A stretch of DNA of 42,023 bases from the NCBI RefSeq assembly GCF_003626695.1, contig NZ_RBAH01000044.1:1-42023 (forward strand), in the 5' to 3' direction. The translations under genes and the position numbers were made by a program. The DNA comes from Paenibacillus ginsengarvi. GTDB taxonomy: Bacteria; Bacillota; Bacilli; Paenibacillales; NBRC-103111. The notes below the pieces were generated by a model. It was given only the letters and a program-made list of their open reading frames with translations. It was not told the DNA's origin and searched no databases. Within the stretch, counting starts at the first letter, position 1, and every line of letters begins with the position of its first letter. Below are positions 35,197 through 42,023 of this stretch, piece after piece.

Positions 35197-35213
35197 GGTG
35201 AACCGTATCACAA
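35197..35213 (+). repeat. Dispersed repeat GGTGAACCGTATCACAA, copy 3
   Basis: Exact third copy, directly after the intron relic; the left palindrome arm is decayed (aaggt instead of tacggt). Confidence 0.7.
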
Positions 35214-35291
35214 ATAATGGTAAAATTGGCCTGGTGTTTTCCTCCTTCCTAAAGACGACAGGCTTCTTGAGACTCTTTTGAAAGTAATTAT

Positions 35292-35426
35292 TTGATACGT
35301 GAGCGTATCCGTGGGATTGATGATACGCTCTTGGATTTTGACGACAAATACAAAGCCGAATGGTTCGCCCTCCTTTTCCTTGAACAGTTATCACATCCTT
35401 TCACTTTTGAGTGCATGTATTATTAG
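35292..35426 (+). pseudogene. Short coding remnant
   Basis: A 44-residue frame (IRERIRGIDDTLLDFDDKYK, then AEWFALLFLEQLSHPFTFE) has the acidic, amphipathic look of true protein but no start other than TTG 35292 and no ribosome site. It may be the end of a lost gene. No family recognised. Confidence 0.3.
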
Positions 35427-35516
35427 CAATAAAGGTGTTAAACTGGTGATAAGTGTAATACCTGTAAGGGTGATAAATCGTGATTTGTAGAATCAAAATA
35501 GACAGGATGGGATCAT

Positions 35517-35774
35517 TTGGTTAACGATGAATTGAAAAATGAATTGCCTTCAAACTACGATCAATTAAAAACGTCTGCGAATCGCATGTCTAATTGGAGA
35601 GTACGTTTAGATGCAGTGGAAGAGTTAGGTCTGTGGAAAAACAAAAAAACCATCAATGTACTGATGCATATAATGAATAATGATGCCGTGTACAAAGTTC
35701 AAGAGGCTGCTTTCCATAAACTCAAAGAATTTGGCGAAGATATTCAACTGCCGCCAAGGAAAAAGGAGACCTGA
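35517..35774 (+). CDS. HEAT-repeat-like small protein
   Basis: The 85-residue protein contains one to two HEAT-like helical pairs: NWRVRLDAVEELGLWKNKKTINVLMHIMNND and VYKVQEAAFHKLKEFG. Such modules bind other proteins; the partner is unknown. The start is TTG 35517 after AGGATGGGA. Its stop overlaps the start region of another small frame, suggesting translational coupling. Confidence 0.7.
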   Translation: MVNDELKNELPSNYDQLKTSANRMSNWRVRLDAVEELGLWKNKKTINVLMHIMNNDAVYKVQEAAFHKLKEFGEDIQLPPRKKET

Positions 35775-35959
35775 TTAAAGGAACGACTAAAATCTTGGTA
35801 AGAATTAAGAAAAGCTTGCCAGCAGGTCATTCCTTTGAAGAGTTTAAAGAGAAAATAAAAAAGATGAGACTCGATGTGTATGATACCTACGAAGGTGATA
35901 AAGGCGCTGACTTTGATAACTGGCTTGAAAATGAGTGGTCTTCGATATCGACAAGATAG
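35774..35959 (+). CDS. Small coupled ORF with non-standard start
   Basis: An open frame of about 61 residues (KILVRIKKSLPAGHSFEEFK ... DTYEGDKGADFDNWLENEW) directly overlaps the stop of the HEAT-like gene. It reads as genuine protein, but has no ATG; candidates are ATT 35774, five bases after AAGGAG, or TTG 35795 after AAAGGAA. It may be a translationally coupled gene or the continuation of the HEAT-like protein after a frameshift. No family recognised. Confidence 0.5.
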   Translation: MKGTTKILVRIKKSLPAGHSFEEFKEKIKKMRLDVYDTYEGDKGADFDNWLENEWSSISTR

Positions 35960-35994
35960 GCTAGGATCCATAACACAGATTAAGGGGTGGTAGT

Positions 35995-36300
35995 TTGAAA
36001 AAGCATAAGCTAATATCATTTGACGAGTTGTTGAAGGAATTACAAGGCCAGAAAACGATTGAAGAAGATCCGAATCATATTTCTTTAGAAAAGTTGTTTA
36101 GTGAATCGTTCATGAGTAAGCACTCCAGTTTTAAGAGCTTTGGAGAGTTTTTAGATAAAGGCAATTTTCAAGCAAAGACACATGAAGATGTCAATAATAT
36201 TTCCGGCGAACTTTTTGACCGGCATGTGGTGAGGGAGACGGATTTTTCCAATTGGGAATCGATGCTGGCTACAGCGACAATGGAATATGCCGGTAAATAA
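35995..36300 (+). CDS. Hypothetical 101-residue protein
   Basis: The acidic, mostly helical protein (HKLISFDELLKELQGQKTIE ... FDRHVVRETDFSNWESMLAT) begins at TTG 35995 after AAGGGGTGG and ends 35 bases before a terminator. No family is recognised. It follows the two small coupled frames and probably shares their transcript. Confidence 0.65.
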   Translation: MKKHKLISFDELLKELQGQKTIEEDPNHISLEKLFSESFMSKHSSFKSFGEFLDKGNFQAKTHEDVNNISGELFDRHVVRETDFSNWESMLATATMEYAGK

Positions 36301-36332
36301 TGAGCAAAGTTCCGAGTACTGCCGTAAGACAA

Positions 36333-36357
36333 GAAGCCTGCTTCGCGGCAGGCTTCG
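36333..36357 (+). terminator. Rho-independent terminator
   Basis: GAAGCCTGC and GCAGGCTTC form a 9-bp stem followed by a weak T-rich tail, ending the small-gene cluster. Confidence 0.65.
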
Positions 36358-36392
36358 TACGTTTTCAAACTTAGATTGATAAATACTATTCC

Positions 36393-36420
36393 TTGTTTTC
36401 CCCTGAATAAGTGTTATAAT
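36393..36420 (+). promoter_or_regulatory. Sigma-A promoter of the cold-shock gene
   Basis: TTGTTT (36393-36398) and TATAAT (36415-36420) are 16 bases apart; transcription would start near 36427 and give a leader of about 137 bases before the csp start. Confidence 0.7.
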
Positions 36421-36444
36421 TACGTTATCATATAACTGAGACCT

Positions 36445-36510
36445 AAATTCACATATTGCAAAAGGTGTTCATTTGTGCGATGAAACCTTTGCAATGTGTG
36501 AATTTTAATT
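36445..36510 (+). promoter_or_regulatory. Structured 5' leader of cold-shock gene
   Basis: AAATTCACATATTGCAAAAG and its near-complement (36485-36505) form a long hairpin followed by an AT-rich T run. Csp leaders are known to act as temperature-sensitive RNA; this one also looks like a leader terminator, so attenuation is possible. Confidence 0.65.
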
Positions 36511-36563
36511 TTTTTGTTAACAATAAAGTTGCATGTTAATTTATAACTTCTGGAGGTTCTTTA

Positions 36564-36764
36564 ATGGCAACTGGCACAGTAAAATGGTTTAACGCAGAAA
36601 AGGGCTTTGGTTTCATCGAAGTGGAAGGCGGTAGCGACGTTTTCGTGCACTTCAGTGCGATCGTCAGTGACGGCTTCAAATCGCTGGACGAAGGACAACG
36701 CGTTGAATTTAACATAGTGCAAGGTAACCGCGGTCCACAAGCTGAAAACGTTGTGAAGTTGTAA
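36564..36764 (+). CDS. csp: Cold-shock protein, CspA family
   Basis: The 66-residue protein is a typical cold-shock domain: GTVKWFNAEKGFGFIEVEGG with RNP1 (KGFGFI) and VFVHFSAI (RNP2), then EGQRVEFNIVQGNRGPQAENV. It binds single-stranded RNA or DNA and melts mRNA structure at low temperature. The ribosome site TCTGGAGG is well placed. Length and motifs are complete. A strong terminator follows. Confidence 0.96.
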   Translation: MATGTVKWFNAEKGFGFIEVEGGSDVFVHFSAIVSDGFKSLDEGQRVEFNIVQGNRGPQAENVVKL

Positions 36765-36773
36765 GAGAAATCA

Positions 36774-36821
36774 AGAACAGCTGCCCTTCATTCATTGAGT
36801 TGAGGGTGGCTGTTCTATTTC
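36774..36821 (+). terminator. Rho-independent terminator of csp
   Basis: AGAACAGCTGCCCT and AGGGTGGCTGTTCT form a long stem around a 15-base loop, followed by ATTTCTT. Confidence 0.75.
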
Positions 36822-36894
36822 TTAACGGGGCCGGATAACAGCGGCATATGAGATTAAGTAAGTTATTGGCAAAGAATAAGAGGGGTTGAAATTT

Positions 36895-37122
36895 ATGATT
36901 GAATTCGAAGATTGGAATCTAAAAGTGAAGAAAACCTTTAATGCCACAAGTAACGAGGTTGTTTTAACAGTTACAGAAGCAGGGAGTTTGTTAGGTTATT
37001 CTAAAGATCAAATGAAATCTTATGTAGACAAAAGCACGCTAACCAAGGTTCCGATCATGAGAAGTGTTCACAGGTACCTGTTATTGAAAAGTGAAATTGA
37101 TGAGATATTAAAAAATTCATAG
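36895..37122 (+). CDS. Small DNA-binding-like protein (excisionase-type fold)
   Basis: The 75-residue protein has a region VLTVTEAGSLLGYSKDQMKS followed by VHRYLLLKSEIDEIL, which resembles MerR/excisionase-like winged helix-turn-helix domains. A phage or mobile-element origin is possible but not shown. ATG 36895 is preceded by AAGAGGGG; the TTG at 36886 overlaps that site. Confidence 0.6.
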   Translation: MIEFEDWNLKVKKTFNATSNEVVLTVTEAGSLLGYSKDQMKSYVDKSTLTKVPIMRSVHRYLLLKSEIDEILKNS

Positions 37123-37146
37123 GTGGTTCAACAAAGGGGTCTTTTA

Positions 37147-37523
37147 ATGAGTGAACAAAGTTTTAAGGACTATAAATTAAGTGAGCAACGATACACGATC
37201 AACAAGATCAAAATTGGAAAAATGAAACTCTAATTGTCCAGAAGCTAGATGATACTATGATTCAATCATAATGCGCTTGGGAATGGAAAGAGATAACGAA
37301 TAAGCAAACGGTTTTTTGGAAATTGCACGATTACATGAAAAAGTTCGTGGTTGGGGACGGGACTTTAGCTCTAGATATTTCTCTAGACGATAGGCAACGT
37401 GCCGACTATATCTCCTTAGGCGAGAAGCTGCGTTCTAAAGGGTGGTCATTTAAGAGTGGATTTATTGATACAAGCTGGGATATTTTTTCATCAAAGTTAG
37501 AAGAACTCGTAAGAGAGTCATAG
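37147..37523 (+). pseudogene. Hypothetical gene broken by frameshift and stop
   Basis: A gene starts at ATG 37147 behind AAAGGGG and reads SEQSFKDYKLSEQRYTIN; the continuation QNWKNETLIVQKLDDTMIQ lies in another frame from about 37206, meets TAA at 37260s, then continues in the same frame as CAWEWKEITNKQTVFWKLH and on to KLEELVRES at 37523. The whole makes one protein of about 125 residues with one frameshift and one internal stop. No family is recognised. The last 66 codons could still be translated from TTG 37323. Confidence 0.6.
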
Positions 37524-37536
37524 CAATATATGATCG

Positions 37537-37564
37537 GCAGCCGGCCAACTGACCGGCTGCTTTG
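37537..37564 (+). terminator. Rho-independent terminator
   Basis: GCAGCCGG and CCGGCTGC form an 8-bp GC stem around eight bases, followed by TTTGCTC. Confidence 0.7.
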
Positions 37565-37571
37565 CTCGTTC

Positions 37572-37658
37572 AATTGTTACGAGTATTTGCCTAATCACTT
37601 AAAGCGTAAGATTCCGGAGGATGTGCGATTGGCATTTGAGGAGACTCTGAGCAAGTGA
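37572..37658 (+). pseudogene. C-terminal coding remnant
   Basis: A 28-residue protein-like end (NCYEYLPNHLKRKIPEDVRL then AFEETLSK and stop) without any start. Its origin is unknown. Confidence 0.3.
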
Positions 37659-37659
37659 G

Positions 37660-37855
37660 GAGTAGTTATAGATGGAGTAAGAATCCATGATCGAACAATC
37701 CTGATTTTGAATACATCCGGAAAATCCACAATGGAATACGTATTTCCCGGTTTCGTTAAAGTTTCGGCTTTTAGCGATGTGAAGGTTTGAGAAGCTTTAT
37801 AGACTAAAGCGCGAATATCTACTGCATCCTCAAATTCATACCCAAGACTTTTGAT
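37660..37855 (-). pseudogene. Minus-strand coding remnant
   Basis: A minus-strand frame reads KSLGYEFEDAVDIRALVYKA, then SQTFTSLKAETLTKPGNTYS and VDFPDVFKIRIV. It looks like the end of a real protein but lacks a start (an ochre codon precedes it), so it is a relic. No family recognised. Confidence 0.3.
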
Positions 37856-37967
37856 TTATTGTACCGTTGGGACTGTAAAATTAGCTGTTTGCGTAATATT
37901 TACGAACCCGACGATCGTCGATCAGCGCTGGATCGGCATAACCAGTCTAGTACTTTGTTTTTACCAG

Positions 37968-38004
37968 ACAGTAAAACCGTTGGTCTACCAACGGGTTTTA
38001 CTGT
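37968..38004. terminator. Long, near-perfect hairpin
   Basis: ACAGTAAAACCGTTGG and CCAACGGGTTTTACTGT pair with one bulged base around TCTA. The AAAA/TTTT sections in each arm make it a good bidirectional terminator although no intact gene is on either side. Confidence 0.65.
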
Positions 38005-38143
38005 TTGTACGCCCAGTCATCAGGAAGTTGGTACACACCGTAAGTGAGCTCGAGTCACAGCTACCACTAGAGGAACCCGTAGGACCTGGTTAACCGGGTG
38101 GAGGCGGCTCGACGCCACATAGGAATACACCTTCGTTCTCCTT

Positions 38144-38498
38144 TTAGCCAATCTTTCCATGTCTTTCATAAACACCAAGTTGTTTAGCTCTTTTAAGAAT
38201 CTCCAACAAGCTCTGATAGTCTTCTGCTTGTAAATGATGTGGTTTCTCATCTTCGAGTTCGATTTTGAGGGGAGAAATTTCGTTGTCTTCTTCGTGTTGC
38301 TCATTTTAAGATGTTGTTTGTGATTTTTAGCTTTTAGTATCCTCTCTCTGTACTGCTCTCTTACGGTCGAATTCCATCTAAAACCGCATGCTCCTGAAGA
38401 CGGCCAAGTTTCTCACCAACCTCCTTGAAAGCGATCAGTTGTGATTGCCCTGATTGAATATGCTCCAGTATAAAATAATGTAAAACTACAACAGAGCA
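38144..38498 (-). pseudogene. RsfA-type prespore regulator, decayed
   Basis: Reading three frames on the minus strand gives one Myb/SANT-like RsfA protein: VVVLHYFILEHIQSGQSQLI, AFKEVGEKLGR, then ACGFRWNSTVREQYRERILK, then EISPLKIELEDEKPHHLQAE and LKRAKQLGVYERHGKIG at the stop (38144-38146). RsfA-family proteins tune sigma-F genes in the forespore. Single missing bases near 38400 (expected RTSGACGF) and at the ATG-AGC of 38302 break the frame. The N-terminal ~20 residues are absent because a dispersed repeat begins at 38499. It supports a spore-forming host. Confidence 0.75.
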
Positions 38499-38550
38499 TG
38501 ACAAGAACAATATCTCATTAATTGCCGCGAAAATCGCGGCTTTTGTGTTT
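38499..38550. repeat. MITE/IS-end-like repeat, copy 3 (partial)
   Basis: TGACAAGAACAATATCTCAT and the GCCGCG-AAAAT-CGCGGC hairpin match the units at 29842 and 34346, but the right inverted end has decayed. It cuts the RsfA-type relic. Confidence 0.7.
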
Positions 38551-38644
38551 TATAGGTTTGACTTTCATACGTGTTAACTATTATATTGATTTAATGAAAA
38601 TTGTTTAAGACTGGGTAAGGACAACAAGCATGGGAGTGTAGTAA

Positions 38645-39946
38645 TTGAAATGTAACACAAAAGCAAAGCGATTCGTCTCCATTATTATGGCGGCGATTGT
38701 GGGGGTGCAACTGTTCATCCATAGTCCGGAACCGGTTCAGGCTAATGAGGCAACGGATTTAACGCTCGACGTAAAATCGGCCGTATTAATGGATGCGGAA
38801 TCCGGTCAAATCTTATTTGAGTTAAATGCGGATACTGCGTTGCCACCTGCAAGCATGACCAAGATGATGACGGAGTATATCGTGATGGAGCATATCAAGT
38901 CCGGAAAGCTGAAATGGGACGATCCCGTCACGACAAGCAAATATGCGTCCGAAGTTCCCGGCTCCGGAGTTTTGCTAGCGAATGGGGAGCAGCTTTCTGT
39001 TCGTAAGATGTTTCAAGCGATGTCGATTTACTCGGCCAACGATGCCTCCGTAGCTTTGGCCGAGCGAATAGGTGGGACCGAGGAAGATTTCACCAAGCTG
39101 ATGAACGAAAAAGCGAAGAAGCTTGGCATGACTGCGGCCCATTTTGCGACAGCGACAGGACTAAATAGAAACGACCTGAAAGATTTAAGCGGAGCCCCTG
39201 TTTTCGACGCCGAGGGTGAGACGGTGATGTCCGCCAAGGATGCGGCGATGCTGGCATACCGGATCCTGAAAGATCATCCGGAAGTGCTCGAATACGCCAA
39301 AATCCCATCCTTGAAGCTTCGGGAAAGAGACAAGAGTCCGATGATCAATAAGAACTGGATGCTGGATGGAAATGGTACAGCAGCCAGTTTCAAAAAATAT
39401 GCTTATCCCGGATTGGATGGACTGAAGACGGGTTATACCGATGAAGCGGGCTATTGCTTCACCGGAACCGCGGTCCGTAACGGGATGCGATTGATAAGTG
39501 TCGTAATGGGCACCCGGACGGAGCCGAAACGGTTTGAGGAAACCCGCAAGCTGCTGGACTACGGTTTTAATAACTTCGAGCTGAGAAAGGTCGTAGCCGC
39601 CAAAAGCGAGATCGACTCAATGAAATCGGTGGAGCTCAGAAAAGGTGTACGAACGGCTGTACCTGTCGTGACGGAGAGTGGGCTAACTCTAGTTGTCAAG
39701 AAAGGGACAACTGCCGAGCAATTCGTGCATAAAACGGAGCGGATCGATCAGGATAAGCGTATCGCACCAATCAAGCAAGGCGACGAGATGGGAACATTAA
39801 TGGTTACGTATAACGGAAAAGATCATATCATTAAAATGGTCGCGGCAGAGGATGTTGGCAGAGGTAGCTGGATCCGGCTGTTATTCCGGTCGATCAAAAA
39901 TTTCCATGTCGGGTTATACAAAGGGATTGTTCGTCTGTTTGGCTAA
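38645..39946 (+). CDS. dacA: D-alanyl-D-alanine carboxypeptidase (DacA-type PBP5)
   Basis: The 433-residue protein trims the terminal D-Ala from peptidoglycan stem peptides outside the membrane. It has a signal peptide (cleavage near VQA-NEA), the penicillin-binding motifs SMTK (Ser70-Lys73), SAN (Ser130-Asn132) and KTG (GLKTGYTDEAG), and the PBP5 C-terminal domain with an amphipathic anchor (RLLFRSIKNFHVGLYKGIVR). The start is TTG 38645 after GGGAG. Length and motifs are complete. It stands alone; long gene-poor DNA flanks it on both sides. Confidence 0.95.
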   Translation: MKCNTKAKRFVSIIMAAIVGVQLFIHSPEPVQANEATDLTLDVKSAVLMDAESGQILFELNADTALPPASMTKMMTEYIVMEHIKSGKLKWDDPVTTSKYASEVPGSGVLLANGEQLSVRKMFQAMSIYSANDASVALAERIGGTEEDFTKLMNEKAKKLGMTAAHFATATGLNRNDLKDLSGAPVFDAEGETVMSAKDAAMLAYRILKDHPEVLEYAKIPSLKLRERDKSPMINKNWMLDGNGTAASFKKYAYPGLDGLKTGYTDEAGYCFTGTAVRNGMRLISVVMGTRTEPKRFEETRKLLDYGFNNFELRKVVAAKSEIDSMKSVELRKGVRTAVPVVTESGLTLVVKKGTTAEQFVHKTERIDQDKRIAPIKQGDEMGTLMVTYNGKDHIIKMVAAEDVGRGSWIRLLFRSIKNFHVGLYKGIVRLFG

Positions 39947-40388
39947 TAATGGACTGCTCTCCGAAACGAGCCTTCTGTTTTTTTGATGATAAAGAAAGTC
40001 ACACAAATAGATTAATAAGATCCTTTAAAAAATCCTATTTTTACACTTCCACATGCGATTGCAAGCCTACCTGACTGCGTCTGTAATGCGAAAGCTTGCG
40101 GCATGGAACTCACTGGCATGTGGAATAGCTCGTTTTTAAAGTATTCATTGAACTCTAACGGAGAACGATAGCTCCGTTGTTATACGACGGCAGCCGGTTG
40201 CGATCGGCTGCCTTTCTCAACTCCCTCGGTGAGGGTAGTTTAACGGACTACCTAACGAAGCTGTCGTGGAATATAAGAGGGTACCAGTACGAATGGTGCT
40301 GACAGCCCCTTTGGCTGGATTGTAATGTTTATGGGGTATATATATTTCAACAATATGGGAACGAGAGTTGAATAGTCGCCAAGCAAAG
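39947..40388. other. Gene-poor region with hairpins
   Basis: No gene is supported here. Two hairpins occur: AACGGAG/CTCCGTT at 40158-40179, and GGCAGCCG/CGGCTGCC followed by TTTC at 40189-40215, the latter a terminator. The rest shows nothing clear. Confidence 0.45.
40189..40216 (+). terminator. Rho-independent terminator
   Basis: GGCAGCCG and CGGCTGCC close an 8-base loop and run into TTTC. No intact gene lies directly upstream. Confidence 0.6.
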
Positions 40389-40730
40389 CTAGGAATAATT
40401 TGTTGGTGATAGTCCAACATTCAGTGGAACTAGATCATGGCCGGTGGGCACTCCTTCTGAATCCGAGCAGTCCGGGGGCCGAAGGCGAGGGCTGTTTAGC
40501 ATATATTGCAGAGGGGTTTAGTTGTTGCTCAGTGGGGCGATGTTTACGTCGATTTCCGCATAATGAGTGCTTAACAAATTGAACAAAACGATCGGCTACC
40601 GCCGCACTTTGGGCGAAACCTCCTGCAGCCCAAGAATGTCCGGCTACGCATTCCATAAACACACCCGCCAAATTGTCGTCGCGGTTAGCGATGGCTTATC
40701 TCCGCAATTCCCCCAATTATTGAAGGTCAT
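40389..40730 (-). pseudogene. Endonuclease/exonuclease/phosphatase family relic
   Basis: One minus-strand frame starts KIRIMTFNNWGN and continues with PDILGLQEVSPKVRR and LLSTHYAEIDVNIAPLSNN, the opening of an EEP-fold hydrolase (metal-binding Asn in FNxW and Glu in LQEV). It is interrupted by TAG before PDILG, TAG before PIVLF and TAA after SNN, and the C-terminal half is missing. These enzymes cleave phosphodiester bonds in nucleic acids or lipids; this copy cannot be functional. Confidence 0.65.
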
Positions 40731-40784
40731 GATTCGAATTTTTGGGTGTACCCCGATGCCACTAGACGCGTATTCATAGGGTGT

Positions 40785-41711
40785 TCAATCTTGTTCATAT
40801 TTCGCCAAAATGCCGCGAACGTAGGCCCGAAAGCCCAATCTTATGTCCGCCGGCTCCACCACCTCACATTTGTCGCCAAATGCAAGCAATTTGTCATACC
40901 CGAAAGAGTTGCGAATAATCGGATAGATCGCTAGACAAGTCCGTTCATCGACGCGTACAATATGTCCCGGCCCGAAACGTTCGATCACTTTGTCCATAAC
41001 GGAAAGATCGATACGAATGGTCACCCGCACCCAATCCTCGCTCATCCAGCCGTTTCCATTCATCGGTAGCGGCGAAAAATCCCGTTGTTCAAATTCTTCC
41101 GGCAGCACCTGCAAGCCGCTCATCCGCGCCAGCTTGAAAACACGGTAGTCCTCTTTTTCCTCACAAAAAGCTTGCAAATACCAACTGCCTTCTTTAAAAA
41201 CTACCTGATACGGTTCTACTTTTCGATTGCTCTTTTGTCCGTTGCGATCCGTATAAGCAAAAGTCAAATAGTGTTGTTCATTTATCGCCATCTCTATGAA
41301 GCTAAGCAAAGTCCGAAGCGAGTCATTTCCCTGATTCAGCGATAAATCAATCACAAACTTGCCATGCTCGGCGGTTTCCCCTTTCTCCAAACGGATGGCA
41401 TTCAATTTCTCTAAGGCATGCACCGTTTCCTTTTGTCCAAACAGCTGTTTGTAGCTTTGCAGACCGGTTAGCATGGCTTGGATTTCTTGGGGAGTAAACA
41501 GTGTTTTTCCCACTTTATAAGATTTCATCAGCCCCACGCCGCCCATTGCTCCCTGATGGGTAAAGATAGGCAACCCGGCCAGATTTAACGTATCGATGTC
41601 TCGGTAAATCGTTCTTCGGCTGACTTCCAGCCGTTCGGCCAGTTCGCCGGCACTGACCATCTCTTGCTCCAATAAAATCATAATCAACGCGACTAAGCGA
41701 TCGATTTTCAT
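40785..41711 (-). CDS. WYL-domain transcriptional regulator (YafY-like)
   Basis: The 308-residue protein has an N-terminal DeoR-type winged helix (MVSAGELAERLEVSRRTIYRDIDTL) and a WYL domain (YLTFAYTDRNGQKSNRKVEP, EGSWYLQAFCEEKEDYRVF) that binds an unknown ligand, followed by a C-terminal extension. It is a typical one-component repressor. Start ATG 41711 has AAGGGGTG at good spacing; ATG 41714 and GTG 41720 are alternatives. It is divergent from the GyrI-like gene, its likely target. Confidence 0.9.
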   Translation of the reverse strand: MKIDRLVALIMILLEQEMVSAGELAERLEVSRRTIYRDIDTLNLAGLPIFTHQGAMGGVGLMKSYKVGKTLFTPQEIQAMLTGLQSYKQLFGQKETVHALEKLNAIRLEKGETAEHGKFVIDLSLNQGNDSLRTLLSFIEMAINEQHYLTFAYTDRNGQKSNRKVEPYQVVFKEGSWYLQAFCEEKEDYRVFKLARMSGLQVLPEEFEQRDFSPLPMNGNGWMSEDWVRVTIRIDLSVMDKVIERFGPGHIVRVDERTCLAIYPIIRNSFGYDKLLAFGDKCEVVEPADIRLGFRAYVRGILAKYEQD

Positions 41712-41807
41712 CATGCCCACCCCTTTTTAAGTATGCCACACTGTTGTCATAGTTGATAGGATATGATGAATTTGTATTACCATCAACCATTCGGGAGGCA
41801 AGAGAGC

Positions 41808-42023
41808 ATGGATAATTTTAAGATTGGAAAGAAAGAAGCTTTTCGCATCATTGGTTTTAAAACGCCCTTAACCGAGAGGGCGAGCATTCACGATTCGCAA
41901 TATTCCGCTTCAAAAACAAGTTTTTTCAAAAGCATGATTGAAAATGGACAAATGGCAACGCTTCGTCCTTTGGCTGAAAGTCCTTACGGCTATGCTGCCG
42001 TTGTCCATGAGAACGGAGCGGTC
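41808..42023 (+). CDS. GyrI-like/effector-binding domain protein (partial)
   Basis: The first 72 codons are present and the gene leaves the window. The sequence FKIGKKEAFRIIGFKTPLTE followed by ASIHDSQYSASKTSFFKSMI and YGYAAVVHE fits an AraC-effector-binding/GyrI-like domain, small-molecule binding proteins found next to WYL-type or MerR-type regulators. ATG 41808 follows GGGAGG by ten bases. The divergent WYL regulator 96 bases away probably controls it. Confidence 0.75.
   Translation, partial: MDNFKIGKKEAFRIIGFKTPLTERASIHDSQYSASKTSFFKSMIENGQMATLRPLAESPYGYAAVVHENGAV

Overview
The window looks like chromosomal DNA of a spore-forming Bacillota of the Paenibacillus/Cohnella type. The evidence is strong Shine-Dalgarno sites with GTG/TTG starts, lipobox-type solute-binding lipoproteins, a class II lanthipeptide locus, a cold-shock gene with a long leader, and the remains of an RsfA-type prespore regulator. 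There are no rRNA or tRNA genes and no CRISPR array. Most of it is accessory DNA: small modules separated by terminators, dispersed repeats and decayed genes.

Left part (1-14.6 kb): the 3' end of an azoreductase gene; a frameshifted erythromycin-esterase-type gene; an MBL-fold hydrolase; a transposase remnant; then a carbohydrate-type locus. That locus holds a Tat-exported pectate-lyase-like beta-helix protein with an orphan solute-binding lipoprotein on the minus strand, and on the plus strand a beta-propeller protein, an alpha/beta-hydrolase gene with an in-frame amber codon, and a second orphan solute-binding lipoprotein. A membrane-anchored AraC-type regulator faces them.

Centre (14.8-23.2 kb): an EthD-domain protein plus SDR pair, then a lanthipeptide operon: three precursor genes (the last two overlapping, from a tandem duplication), an attenuator-like hairpin, LanM, LanT with a C39 peptidase domain, a thioredoxin-like protein and a VKOR-family protein. 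LanM/LanT and thioredoxin/VKOR each overlap as ATGA. The last two genes add a disulfide-chemistry module to the pathway. Similar palindromes overlapping -10 boxes lie before the EthD-SDR pair and before the precursor genes.

Right part (23.2-42 kb): a MalT-like LuxR regulator followed by a four-gene operon (small conserved protein, two membrane proteins, MDR-type oxidoreductase); a broken FAD-dependent oxidase; an AraC regulator opposite a frameshifted solute-binding protein and a sulfatase; then an AT-richer stretch (34.3-38.6 kb) with small genes, a cspA-type gene, a group II intron 3' relic and several pseudogenes. After that come a DacA-type D,D-carboxypeptidase, a relic of an endonuclease/exonuclease/phosphatase gene, a WYL-domain regulator, and the start of a GyrI-like gene. 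Two dispersed repeat families delimit or interrupt these modules. Many of the broken genes differ from an intact frame by one or two bases, so either real decay or sequencing error must be considered.
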